The notes below the pieces were generated by a model, which had not been told where the DNA came from, made no database searches, and saw only the letters and a program-made list of their open reading frames with translations. This document shows, in pieces, positions 1-7,725 of a stretch of 42,368 nucleotides of DNA (within the stretch, counting starts at the first letter, position 1; the number at the start of each line of letters is the position of its first letter). The position numbers and the translations under genes are program-made. The stretch covers positions 1-42,368 of the forward strand of contig JARNMJ010000038.1 of the NCBI GenBank assembly GCA_029432795.1, given 5' to 3'. This stretch comes from Pontiellaceae bacterium B12219. Its GTDB lineage: Bacteria; Verrucomicrobiota; Kiritimatiellia; Kiritimatiellales; Pontiellaceae.

Positions 1-75
1 GTTTTTCCGCCTCTTCTTGTTCGGTCTGTATACGTTTTTGTACACAGTTCGCATTTTTAACCCCGGTTTTATTGG

Positions 76-111
76 GTTCGGATGTGGCTTCGAATCCCAC
101 CCCGAGCACCA
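76..111 (+). other. tRNA 3'-end-like remnant (T-arm, acceptor strand and CCA only)
   Basis: This stretch has a T-arm-like segment (TTCGAAT loop, 4 of 5 stem pairs) followed by CCCGAGC-A-CCA, as at the 3' end of a tRNA. The matching 5' acceptor strand GCTCGGG, a D-arm and an anticodon arm are not found in the 75 bases upstream, although a complete tRNA would fit there. The best alternative 5' partner (19-25) gives a weak pairing and no cloverleaf. A terminator follows directly. It looks like a tRNA remnant or an attachment-site duplicate. It lacks the position-70 U expected of tmRNA, so I do not call it ssrA. Confidence 0.4.
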
Positions 112-115
112 TTTT

Positions 116-154
116 CCTTTCATGGAACTTCTGTTCCCTGAAAGGTTTTTTTTT
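116..154 (+). terminator. Rho-independent terminator after the tRNA-like remnant
   Basis: A 13-position stem (116-128 with 133-145, one mismatch), a TTCT loop and nine T residues (146-154). Confidence 0.8.
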
Positions 155-277
155 GTCCGGGAGGTGTGACGCAGGGCAGAAAGCCGGGTGTTTGGAATCT
201 AATTCAAAAAAATTACTTTTCCACTTGCGCGCTCAGAATATTCGTGTACCTTCATCCACCTCTTAACGAGAAAAGAT

Positions 278-354
<77 letters not shown>

Positions 355-360
355 ATCTTA

Positions 361-391
361 AAGGCCGGAACTTCTGTTCCGGCCTTTTTTG
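361..391 (+). terminator. Terminator of tRNA-fMet
   Basis: A perfect 11-bp stem (AAGGCCGGAAC / GTTCCGGCCTT) with a TTCT loop and a T-run, 7 nt after the tRNA. It shares its inner stem-loop GGAACTTCTGTTCC with the terminator at 116-154. Confidence 0.93.
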
Positions 392-430
392 TTTTATTTT
401 CCCGTTTCCGGTGCGTTGGAGCTCTGTGCT

Positions 431-1363
431 TCAGGGTTTTCGTTCGCTGAAGGCCTGGACGCGCTGGCGTTCTTCTTCTTCGCTACGGAATTGGATGTCT
501 TTCCACTCCCTGGATTCTGCGGCTGAAAGTCCGCTGAAGTTTTTCCGATATTGGGACGGTGTTGTTCCGGTGGCGTGTTTGAAGATGTTCGCAAAGTACT
601 GGCTGGTGCTGTAGCCGCATTCGAAGGCGATATCGATGATTTTAATGTCGGTTTCCCGCAGAAGAGTTTTGGCGCGTTCGATGCGGATTCGAGCAAGGTA
701 TTCAAGGGGCGTGCTGCCGGTGAGTTTCTGAAAAATTTTACCGAGCTGGGTTCGTTGAATGCCGCATTGGCTGGCCATTTCGGCGAGGGTCCACTGTTGT
801 TCGTAACGGGTGGGGAGCGAGGAGATGAGTGCCTGAACCTTTTGTTCGGAGTAGGTGTATCTGCCGGTATCAACCACTTCGCCTTCAATGATTCGTTTCA
901 GCTCAACCAGAATGGCACGAAGGAGTGTTATGGTGTGGGCATCACGAAGGGCGTGGGTGCTCTGCAGCTCGGCAATCAGGGTGGACATCAGTCCGCGCAT
1001 GGCGGGTGTGGCGGGGAAGCAATGGGCGCCGCTTGCGGTGAAGGTGGAGCTGAGTATTTTCATTTCTTCTGCTGTGAACCCGAAGGAGTCGGCAAAACGG
1101 AAGTGGCTGCGGGCGGTGGGATAATCCTCTTTGAGGTGAAAGAGAACGTGCCAGATCGTATTGTCGGGCTCTTTTGCGTTAACACTGCCGTGTACCTGCC
1201 ATGGAAGGGTGAAATAGATGGAGCCCGATTCAATGGTTTCCACTTTTCCCTCAACCATCCATTCCATCATACCCTTTTCAATGTAGGTAATTTCCATACC
1301 CCGGTTTTTGTGCGGTGTAAGTTCCGAGCATTGAAAGCGGCCATAACTGATGATTTCTTTCAT
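431..1363 (-). CDS. AraC-family transcriptional regulator
   Basis: This 310-aa cytoplasmic DNA-binding regulator has an N-terminal cupin-like sensor region (about residues 20-110, including the pattern IxxGSIYFTLPWQVHG). A C-terminal double helix-turn-helix of the AraC/XylS type (about 195-290) carries the segments WTLAEMASQCGIQRTQLGKIF and IIDIAFECGYSTSQYFANIFKH. I chose the ATG at 1363 because AGGGG precedes it at good spacing; the ATG at 1402 would add 13 residues and has no such site. The gene is divergent from fucI, 107 bp away, so it probably controls fucI in response to L-fucose or a related sugar. That role is inferred from position only. Confidence 0.9.
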   Translation of the reverse strand: MKEIISYGRFQCSELTPHKNRGMEITYIEKGMMEWMVEGKVETIESGSIYFTLPWQVHGSVNAKEPDNTIWHVLFHLKEDYPTARSHFRFADSFGFTAEEMKILSSTFTASGAHCFPATPAMRGLMSTLIAELQSTHALRDAHTITLLRAILVELKRIIEGEVVDTGRYTYSEQKVQALISSLPTRYEQQWTLAEMASQCGIQRTQLGKIFQKLTGSTPLEYLARIRIERAKTLLRETDIKIIDIAFECGYSTSQYFANIFKHATGTTPSQYRKNFSGLSAAESREWKDIQFRSEEEERQRVQAFSERKP

Positions 1364-1387
1364 ATAAATTCCCCTGAAATGTATAAT
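1358..1387 (+). promoter_or_regulatory. Putative promoter of fucI
   Basis: A perfect -10 hexamer TATAAT (1382-1387) has a weak TTTCAT (1358-1363) 18 bp upstream. A weak -35 is typical of activator-dependent promoters, which would suit an AraC-type activator, but no operator repeats were identified. Confidence 0.35.
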
Positions 1388-1415
1388 ATATACCACCTCC
1401 AAAACCGATCGACAA
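1387..1415 (-). promoter_or_regulatory. Putative sigma-70 promoter of the araC-type gene
   Basis: On the minus strand, TTGTCG (1410-1415) and TATATA (1387-1392) are separated by 17 bp, 24 bp upstream of the chosen start. It overlaps the region holding the fucI promoter candidate. Confidence 0.5.
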
Positions 1416-1470
1416 GTTTTGCCTATGCCACTTTAATGGTGCAATCAATCGAAATCCAAGGAGAGACACG

Positions 1471-3258
1471 ATGAGTAAAGACAAAACATGGATCACTAAA
1501 CTTCCAAAGATTGGAATCCGTCCGACAATCGACGGCCGTTACGGCGGTGTGCGTGAATCGCTTGAAGGTCAGGTCATGAACATGGCCAAGGCCGCAGCAA
1601 AGCACATCAGCGAAAATTTGAAATATCCGAATGGCGAACCGGTAGAGTGTGTAATTTCCGACACTTGCATCGGGGGCGTTGTTGAAGCGGCCGCCTGTGC
1701 GGAAAAGTTTGATGCAGAAAATGTCGGTGTTTCACTGACGGTTACCCCTTGCTGGTGCTACGGCTCCGAAACGATGGACATGGATCCGCTTCGTCCGAAA
1801 GCGGTTTGGGGCTTCAATGGCACGGAGCGTCCCGGTGCTGTTTATCTGGCAGCCGTGCTTGCGGCACATGCGCAGAAAGGTCTTCCGGCCTTTGGAATTT
1901 ACGGGCGCGATGTGCAGGATGCCGGCGACACGTCGATTCCTGCAGACGTTTCTGAAAAGATTCTGCGTTTCACCAAAGCCGGTCTGGCTGCGGCGATGAT
2001 GAAAGGAAAATCATATCTTTCCATGGGCGGTTGTTCGATGGGCATCGGCGGTTCGATTGTGGACCAGCCTTTCTTCGAAGAATATCTGGGCATGCGTGTT
2101 GAAGCGATTGACCTGACCGAAATGCACCGTCGCATCCGGGATGGCATCTATGACGCCGATGAATACGAAAAGGCATTGGCCTGGGTTAAGGAAAACTGCC
2201 CGGAAGGCGAGGATGTGAATTCGCCGGAAACCACCCGTTCGCGCGAGAAGCTCGATGCGGAATGGGAAATGTCCGTGAAAATGGCATTGATTACCGAAGA
2301 CCTGATGTATGGCAATCCGAAGCTGGCTGAAATGGGGTACCAGGAAGAAGCGCGTGGTCATAATGCCATCGTTTCCGGTTTCCAGGGACAGCGTCACTGG
2401 ACGGATGCCTACACCAATGGTGACTTCATGGAAGCGATTTCCAACAGCTCGTTCGACTGGAACGGCATTCGCGCTCCGCGTCTGGTGGCCACTGAAAACG
2501 ATGCCATGAACGGCGTTTCTATGCTTTTCGGTTATTTGCTGACGAATACGGCTCAGGTTTTTGCGGACGTTCGCACGTATTGGAGTCCGGATTCTGTTAA
2601 ACGTGTTACCGGGCATCAGCTCGACGGCGTTGCGAAAGACGGAATCATCCACCTGATCAACTCCGGATCTGCTTCGCTTGATGGCTGCGGTCAGCAGTCG
2701 ATCGATGGTCAGCCGGCCATGAAGCCGTTCTGGGATATTACTGAAGAAGAAAAGGACGCCTGTTTGAAAGCCACCACCTGGCATCCCTCCGTTACGGAAT
2801 ATTTCCCGGGCGGCGGCTGGTCCTCCAAGTTCACTACCAAAGCGGGTATGCCGATCACGATGAGTCGAGTGAATATGGTGAAGGGCCTCGGACCTGTTCT
2901 TCAGATTGCTGAAGGTTGGACGGTTGAACTGCCGGATGATGTGCATAAGGTATTGGATGATCGCACTAACAGCACCTGGCCGACCACGTGGTTTGCTCCG
3001 CGTATCACCGGTAAGGGCGCATTCTCCGACACGTATTCCGTGATGGCGAACTGGGGCGCAAACCATGGTGCCTTCAGCTATGGGCATATTGGTGCAGATC
3101 TCATTTCGCTGGCATCGATCCTTCGCATCCCGGTCTTCATGCACAACGTCGAAGAGGGTGAAATTTTCCGCCCGGCGGCCTGGAGTTCCTACGGTACGAA
3201 TGACCGTGAAGGTGCGGATTTCCGTGCCTGTGCAGCGTACGGTTCGATCTACGGCTAA
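1471..3258 (+). CDS. fucI: L-fucose isomerase
   Basis: Converts L-fucose to L-fuculose (also D-arabinose to D-ribulose in the family), Mn2+-dependent and cytoplasmic. The 595-aa length matches the family (about 590). The three metal/catalytic positions known from the E. coli enzyme are present in their motifs: Glu342 ([10 protein letters not shown]), Asp366 ([10 protein letters not shown]) and His532 ([10 protein letters not shown]). The ATG at 1471 is preceded by AAGGAGA. A strong terminator follows, so it appears monocistronic. No fuculokinase (fucK) or fuculose-phosphate aldolase (fucA) lies in the window, so the rest of the pathway is encoded elsewhere. Codons 11-15 contain one exact copy of the dispersed 15-bp palindrome. 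Confidence 0.96.
   Translation: MSKDKTWITKLPKIGIRPTIDGRYGGVRESLEGQVMNMAKAAAKHISENLKYPNGEPVECVISDTCIGGVVEAAACAEKFDAENVGVSLTVTPCWCYGSETMDMDPLRPKAVWGFNGTERPGAVYLAAVLAAHAQKGLPAFGIYGRDVQDAGDTSIPADVSEKILRFTKAGLAAAMMKGKSYLSMGGCSMGIGGSIVDQPFFEEYLGMRVEAIDLTEMHRRIRDGIYDADEYEKALAWVKENCPEGEDVNSPETTRSREKLDAEWEMSVKMALITEDLMYGNPKLAEMGYQEEARGHNAIVSGFQGQRHWTDAYTNGDFMEAISNSSFDWNGIRAPRLVATENDAMNGVSMLFGYLLTNTAQVFADVRTYWSPDSVKRVTGHQLDGVAKDGIIHLINSGSASLDGCGQQSIDGQPAMKPFWDITEEEKDACLKATTWHPSVTEYFPGGGWSSKFTTKAGMPITMSRVNMVKGLGPVLQIAEGWTVELPDDVHKVLDDRTNSTWPTTWFAPRITGKGAFSDTYSVMANWGANHGAFSYGHIGADLISLASILRIPVFMHNVEEGEIFRPAAWSSYGTNDREGADFRACAAYGSIYG
1502..1516. repeat. Dispersed palindrome TTCCAA-AGA-TTGGAA (in fucI)
   Basis: Exact copy, inside the coding sequence near the 5' end of fucI. 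Confidence 0.7.
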
Positions 3259-3280
3259 TAGAACGACGCATCATTCAATT

Positions 3281-3313
3281 CCGCATCCGGCTTTGGCCGG
3301 GTGCGGTTTTTTT
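3281..3313 (+). terminator. Terminator of fucI
   Basis: An 11-bp stem CCGCATCCGGC / GCCGGGTGCGG (one G-T pair) with a TTTG loop and seven T residues. It lies 22 bp after the fucI stop. Confidence 0.93.
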
Positions 3314-3358
3314 GTGCCGGAGGTTGCGCCGCTTCTGCCGCGTGCTACCGTGTTGACT

Positions 3359-4918
3359 ATGTTGGAAAAAATACAGAAAGCGCATGCGCGCATGCGGGAA
3401 AAGCTGCTTGCAGAACAGGGACCGTCCGGCCTTTGGGAGGGTGAAGTTTCGAGTTCGGCGATGGCCACGGCGGTGGCTGCGTTTACGCTGAAACTGGCGG
3501 GAAATACCGAGCCCGCACTGCGCGGGTTCCAATGGTTGGAAACCGATCGCCACGACGACGGCGGGTGGGGCGATTGTCCGGAAGGGCCGAGTACGTTTAT
3601 CACCACGCTTTTATGCCGTTGCGCGCTGAATATGGAAATCGGTGATCCGGGAAAAGTTGCTGCTGAAGTGATCCGGTTATACGGCCGCGACCTTTCGCAG
3701 TCGGTGCCGGTGTTGGCCATGAGTATGTTTTCCCGCAAGCTGGGCGATGAAGGTTCGGTGATTCCCCGGCTGCCGTTCAACCGCCTGTTTTTTCCCCGTA
3801 AACTATTTCGCTTTCTGAATCTGCCGATGGTCAGCACCGGGCTTCCTTTTCCGCTGGCGATGGGCATTGTTCATCCGGACCGTCGTAAACGGGCAGAAAA
3901 AACCTTAAAAGCCATAGCTTCGGTTCAGTCGGAAAACGGCAGTTTTATGGACCAGATTCCACTGACTGGATTTGTGGCGATGGCGTTGATCGGCGCGGGA
4001 CAGAAGGAGCACCCCGCCACTCAGAACTGCATTCGGTTTCTGGAGCAAACGGTTCGTGCCGACGGCAGCTGGCCGGTTGAAAAAAGTCCTTCGGTTTGGC
4101 TGACGTCGCTTGCCGTCCAGACTTTGGAAGGGGATGTTTCCGGGGATTGGCAGGAGCGGGCGCGCGATGCACTGGTTCGCGAGCAGCTTCAGGAGGCCCA
4201 CCCATTGAATCCGGCGGAGCCGGGCGGCTGGGGGCGGGGCGGTTTGCCGAACGCAATGGATACGGCTGCAGCTTTGGTTGCATTGCATCAGTTGGGATGT
4301 GATGTGGCGGTGGCTGAAAAAGGGGTGTTCTGGCTGCTGGAGGTGCAGAATCGGGACGGAGGAGTACCGACGTTTTGCAAGGGATGGGATCAGTCGCCGC
4401 GGGATAAAAGTGCGCCGGATGTTACCGCGCTTGCGATCCGCGCGTGGGCTTGTTGGCGGGATCAACTGGATGAAAATTATTTTGCGGCCATTTTTGATTC
4501 GATTCAGATTGCCGTGGAATTTCTGGAAAAACAGCAACGCAAAGACGGGGCCTGGGAGTCGCTTTGGTTCGGCAGTCCGGTTTGCGGAACGGCGCGGGTG
4601 CTGGAGGCATTGCTGGAATTGAATCTGAAGGAATTTCCAAAGGTTGAAAGAATGCTGCAGCGCGGGTTCCAATGGTTGGAAACCGCGGAGCAGGACGATG
4701 CTGTTCCGGTTGAAGAGCGCGCGCTGATTGCGGGGCTGACGGGGAATGGGGCGGAATTGCTGCCGGAGATGGCGGAGAGCGATGTTTCAGCGGGTGCGGT
4801 CGGGATCAATTTTGCGGGCCTGCGGTATTCGGAACGGTTGTATCCGCTCTTTTTTGCAGGGGATGCATTGAAGCGGGGCTGCCGGAAATCCTCGGAAGAA
4901 AAGCATGAATCTGAGTAA
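3359..4918 (+). CDS. Squalene-hopene-cyclase-like (prenyltransferase/squalene oxidase repeat) protein
   Basis: This 519-aa protein is built of alpha/alpha-barrel repeats with QW-type motifs: residues 56-72 (GFQWL..DRHDDGGWGD), 234-238 (ADGSW), 329-335 (VQNRDGG) and 392-399 (QQRKDGAW). The order of blocks (GGW...DTAAALVAL, then VQNRDGG...PDVTALAI, then QQRKDGAW...GTARVLEAL) follows the C-terminal half of squalene-hopene cyclases. The position of the catalytic DxDD acid motif reads N298-A-M-D301, so the proton-donating Asp is replaced by Met. It is shorter than classical cyclases (about 630 aa), with no signal peptide. The start at 3359 lies after the fucI terminator; a GTG at 3350 is also possible, and no clear ribosome-binding site is seen. 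Family assignment is good; substrate and activity are unknown. Confidence 0.8.
   Translation: MLEKIQKAHARMREKLLAEQGPSGLWEGEVSSSAMATAVAAFTLKLAGNTEPALRGFQWLETDRHDDGGWGDCPEGPSTFITTLLCRCALNMEIGDPGKVAAEVIRLYGRDLSQSVPVLAMSMFSRKLGDEGSVIPRLPFNRLFFPRKLFRFLNLPMVSTGLPFPLAMGIVHPDRRKRAEKTLKAIASVQSENGSFMDQIPLTGFVAMALIGAGQKEHPATQNCIRFLEQTVRADGSWPVEKSPSVWLTSLAVQTLEGDVSGDWQERARDALVREQLQEAHPLNPAEPGGWGRGGLPNAMDTAAALVALHQLGCDVAVAEKGVFWLLEVQNRDGGVPTFCKGWDQSPRDKSAPDVTALAIRAWACWRDQLDENYFAAIFDSIQIAVEFLEKQQRKDGAWESLWFGSPVCGTARVLEALLELNLKEFPKVERMLQRGFQWLETAEQDDAVPVEERALIAGLTGNGAELLPEMAESDVSAGAVGINFAGLRYSERLYPLFFAGDALKRGCRKSSEEKHESE
3527..3541. repeat. Dispersed palindrome TTCCAA-TGG-TTGGAA (in cyclase-like gene, copy 1)
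   Basis: Exact copy encoding part of the RGFQWLET repeat (residues 55-62). The surrounding 24 nt (3521-3544) recur identically at 4661-4684. Confidence 0.7.
4667..4681. repeat. Dispersed palindrome TTCCAA-TGG-TTGGAA (in cyclase-like gene, copy 2)
   Basis: Exact copy encoding the second RGFQWLET (residues 435-442). A one-mismatch copy (TTCCAA-AGG-TTGAAA) lies just upstream at 4635-4649. Confidence 0.7.
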
Positions 4919-4920
4919 AA

Positions 4921-4940
4921 TGCAGACAGGCCTGTCTGCA
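4921..4940. promoter_or_regulatory. Perfect 20-bp palindrome between the cyclase-like and beta-lactamase-like genes
   Basis: TGCAGACAGGCCTGTCTGCA is fully self-complementary with no loop. It starts 2 bp after one stop codon and lies 81 bp before the next gene. It could be an operator for a dimeric regulator, or a transcript-end hairpin, though no T-run follows. Confidence 0.5.
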
Positions 4941-5020
4941 GGGACCTGAAAAGTTATACGCAGGATTTCATCAGTTTTAATCCGGATTCGGGGTGATATT
5001 TTTTTGGAACAAGGGTCGAT

Positions 5021-5794
5021 ATGAGAGTTGTTTTAGCGGTTATTCTATGTTTTTCGGGGCTTCAGGTCCGGGCGCAAACCTTTATAAGTGATGCCGAAAT
5101 TAATGTGTTATTCCGGGACATGAATGTGGAGGGCACTTTTGTTGTTTTTGATGCGCAAAGAGGTACCTATACCGCGCATGACCCTTCGCGTGCTGAAAAG
5201 CAGTATGTTCCCGCATCCACCTTTAAAATTGCAAACAGCCTGATCGGTCTTGCCGTCGGCGCAGTGAAAAATGTTGATGAAGTTCTGCCGTATGGCGGTG
5301 AAAAACAGCCGGTCTCTGCCTGGGAAAATGACATGAGTTTGCGGGAGGCCATTGCGGTTTCCAATGTTCCTGTTTATCAGGAACTTGCGCGGCGCATCGG
5401 TTTAGAGCAGATGCAGAAAAATATTTCCATGCTGAAGTATGGAAACGGTGAAGTTGGAACGGTGAATGATAAATTCTGGCTGGAAGGACCGCTGAAAATC
5501 AGTGCGGTGGAGCAGACGGAATTTTTGGCGAAATTAGCAAAAAATGAACTGCCGTTTTCAGAAAATATTCAAACCAGCGTTCGTGACCTCATTAAGCTGG
5601 AGGAGGGCAAGGGGTGGGTGCTTTATGGCAAAACCGGTTGGGCCCGGGAAATCGGATGGTGGGTTGGCTGGGTTGAAAGAAGCGGTGCAGTTTACAGTTT
5701 CGCTTTAAATATGGATATGAAGGATATCGAGCAGGCTCCGCTGCGGGTTAAACTGGGTAAAGACGGTCTCAGAATTCTCGGTATTCTTGATTAA
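5021..5794 (+). CDS. Class D (OXA-type) beta-lactamase-like protein
   Basis: A 257-aa secreted serine hydrolase that acylates beta-lactams at an active-site Ser in the periplasm. A signal peptide spans about residues 1-19 (cleavage near VRAQ). All class D motifs are in order: S66-T-F-K69 (PASTFKI), S114-N-V116, Y140-G-N142, W153 (KFWLEGPLKIS) and K204-T-G206. The length and the conserved Trp match true class D enzymes rather than the BlaR sensor, which would be membrane-anchored and longer. An AAGGGT precedes the ATG. It is not accompanied by a regulator, IS or integron, so it is probably an intrinsic chromosomal gene. Whether it confers resistance cannot be told from sequence. Confidence 0.9.
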   Translation: MRVVLAVILCFSGLQVRAQTFISDAEINVLFRDMNVEGTFVVFDAQRGTYTAHDPSRAEKQYVPASTFKIANSLIGLAVGAVKNVDEVLPYGGEKQPVSAWENDMSLREAIAVSNVPVYQELARRIGLEQMQKNISMLKYGNGEVGTVNDKFWLEGPLKISAVEQTEFLAKLAKNELPFSENIQTSVRDLIKLEEGKGWVLYGKTGWAREIGWWVGWVERSGAVYSFALNMDMKDIEQAPLRVKLGKDGLRILGILD

Positions 5795-5823
5795 GGCAGG
5801 GGCGCTTGGTGCCGCCGTTTTTT
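5795..5823 (+). terminator. Possible terminator of the class D beta-lactamase-like gene
   Basis: A short GC-rich stem (GGCGC / GTGCC, 5801-5813) is followed by GCCG and six T residues. The stem is short and imperfect. Confidence 0.45.
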
Positions 5824-5893
5824 CAACGTGCCGGCTTGATGTCTGCCGGGATTGAGCTGTCCGACAGACAGTGCACATAACTGCTTCGTATTC

Positions 5894-6190
5894 TCAGGCC
5901 TCGATGAGTTCCTTCACAGTTTGAAGAATGGCAGGGAGGTCGTCCATTGTGATGCCGGAAAGCCAGATCTTTTGCGGATAGATCATGATATTGGGGCCGG
6001 CCTCGCAAACGCCGAGGCAGCTGGATTCGGAGATGCGCACCATCGGCTTCCATCCCCGGTTTTTAATTTCATCTTTCAGGATGTTTTTGAGCTCCGGGGC
6101 GCACCCGTCGCCACAGGATTTGCGCACGCCGTCGCGGGATTTGGTGCATAGGAAAAGGTGTACTTTATAAGGGGATTCGCTTTTTTTCAT
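5894..6190 (-). CDS. Thioredoxin-fold (2Fe-2S) ferredoxin
   Basis: A 98-aa soluble electron carrier of the NuoE-like/Aquifex-type [2Fe-2S] ferredoxin family. Cysteines are at 15, 26, 30, 58 and 62; the pattern HLFLCTK...C..GC...(about 28)...SCLGVCEAGPN is typical, with C15, C26 or C30, C58 and C62 as likely ligands. The start at 6190 follows GGAGAACC at proper spacing. A longer upstream reading frame exists, but its extra 77 residues look non-coding. The gene converges on the beta-lactamase-like gene and is divergent from the kinase. Its redox partner is not evident. Confidence 0.88.
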   Translation of the reverse strand: MKKSESPYKVHLFLCTKSRDGVRKSCGDGCAPELKNILKDEIKNRGWKPMVRISESSCLGVCEAGPNIMIYPQKIWLSGITMDDLPAILQTVKELIEA

Positions 6191-6388
6191 CGTGAGGTTC
6201 TCCGGCTTTGAAATTAGGGTTGCCATAATGAGTATCTGGACTGGAAAATAAAGGCATTTGAAGGGCTTTTTTCGTGAAGCCCGGGCTGTATGCACGGTTG
6301 ACTGCGAACGGTTGTGCGGGGTAGATTGTTTCGGAATATGCACTGAATTAAGTGTTTTGGATGGGGTATCCAACTTTTTAAGGAACGC

Positions 6389-7723
6389 ATGTTTGGAAAA
6401 ACAAGAATTGAGAAGGTGCAAAATGCTGCAACCCTGCCGAGCGGGATTGCGGAGATCATTTTCTGTATTTTTGACGAAAAACGAAGGTTAAAGCACCATT
6501 ACCAATCGATTCGACCAAATGGAGCAAGCGCGGGCGGGTTTAAGCTTCTGAATGATCCGGCTGCTGCATTCGACCATATTTTGTTGTGCGAGGCTGTTTC
6601 TTCCCGGAAACCGGTCTCGGTTTTATTCAATGAAGGCGCCGGGCGGTCGGTATTTTTCAATGTACTTCCGTATGAGTATAAGCGGGGAAGGTTTCATTTT
6701 GCGTGCCTGCAGGTGGCGATCGAGCAGCAATCCGCTCAGGAAACAGAACCGGTTGACAGCCTGATTGCGCTGGATGAATCCCGAGTATGCCTGCTGCTTG
6801 CGGATGCCCGGAAAGCAGTTCTTGCGGCGAGTTCAGTGGTGCCTGAAGCGTTCGGATATTCGAGCGACAAACTGGTGGGTCAAAAATTGTCTGATCTTTT
6901 CGGGGTGGCGGATCTCGGGAGAATTTATTCCGGTTCCGCAGATACCCATGAGTCGATTCAGAATTGTGTTTTCCAATGTCAGGATGGCTCGAAACGCGAT
7001 GTTGAAGTAAAAAAATATACCGCCACCGATGGCGGGATGCTCTATGTGGTATCTGATGTGACGCGGCCGCAGCTGAATGAGGAAATCACCTCGGTTGCAA
7101 CGCGCGAACGCCGCCGCATCGGGCAGGATCTGCACGATTCGGTCGGGCAGATGCTGACGGGGATCAGTCTGTTGGGCCGCTCGTTGGCGAACGGTCTTAA
7201 ACGGGCCGGGAATGCGGCGCATGAAGATGCTGCTCAGATTTCCGATCTGGCTGACGATGCGAGCAATCAGATCCGGCAGATTTCCCGGGGATTAATGCCC
7301 ACGGATATTGTGCACCGCGGTCTGCACGACTCGTTGCGGAATCTGGCCCGTATGACAACGGCCAGCTGCGGAATGAAATGTGAAACAGCGATTGATGACA
7401 GGATTGTTTTCCCGGACGGGGCGATTGAAACACACCTCTTTCGTATTGCGCAGGAGGCGGTGAATAATGCCGTCCGGCATTCCGGGGGAAGTCATATTTA
7501 CATCACAATTTCAGAGGAAGAAGGACTCCCCCAACTGGAAGTCCGGGATAATGGGCGCTGGCGGAATATCATAGAAAATGAAGGCGGTATCGGTATGCGG
7601 ACGATGCAGTATCGGGCAACCGCCATTAACGGGAAGCTGAATATCGGACAGGTTCCCGGTGGTGGAACCCGGGTGCTCTGTCGGCTTGAAGCCGATGATT
7701 TTGGTGAAATAAGGGTGGATTAG
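6389..7723 (+). CDS. Soluble PAS sensor histidine kinase, NarL/HisKA_3 type
   Basis: A 444-aa kinase that autophosphorylates on His and passes the phosphate to the adjacent response regulator. Domains: an unassigned N-terminal region (1-120), a PAS-like domain (about 128-225), a HisKA_3 dimerisation segment with H249 (RERRRIGQDLHDSVGQ), and a HATPase_c domain with N box (FRIAQEAVNNAVRHS, 351-365), G1 box (DNGR, 387-390), GGIGMRTM (399-406) and GGGT (424-427). No membrane segments are seen, so it senses a cytoplasmic or redox/ligand signal through PAS. AAGGAA precedes the ATG. The response regulator starts 2 nt after its stop codon, so they form one operon. Confidence 0.92.
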   Translation: MFGKTRIEKVQNAATLPSGIAEIIFCIFDEKRRLKHHYQSIRPNGASAGGFKLLNDPAAAFDHILLCEAVSSRKPVSVLFNEGAGRSVFFNVLPYEYKRGRFHFACLQVAIEQQSAQETEPVDSLIALDESRVCLLLADARKAVLAASSVVPEAFGYSSDKLVGQKLSDLFGVADLGRIYSGSADTHESIQNCVFQCQDGSKRDVEVKKYTATDGGMLYVVSDVTRPQLNEEITSVATRERRRIGQDLHDSVGQMLTGISLLGRSLANGLKRAGNAAHEDAAQISDLADDASNQIRQISRGLMPTDIVHRGLHDSLRNLARMTTASCGMKCETAIDDRIVFPDGAIETHLFRIAQEAVNNAVRHSGGSHIYITISEEEGLPQLEVRDNGRWRNIIENEGGIGMRTMQYRATAINGKLNIGQVPGGGTRVLCRLEADDFGEIRVD

Positions 7724-7725
7724 GT

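Noticed and set aside
61-111. 3' end of a tmRNA (ssrA), since smpB is in the window
   Set aside because: The acceptor strand has A, not U, at position 70 (no G3-U70 pair), and there is no tag-coding region or 5' domain nearby.
3065-3358. N-terminal extension of the cyclase-like protein back to 3065
   Set aside because: It would overlap the fucI 3' end in another frame and run through the fucI terminator hairpin; the residues look unlike protein-coding sequence.
6191-6421. Longer ferredoxin start (extra 77 residues)
   Set aside because: The extension lacks a ribosome-binding site and reads as translated non-coding DNA. GGAGA before 6190 decides the start.
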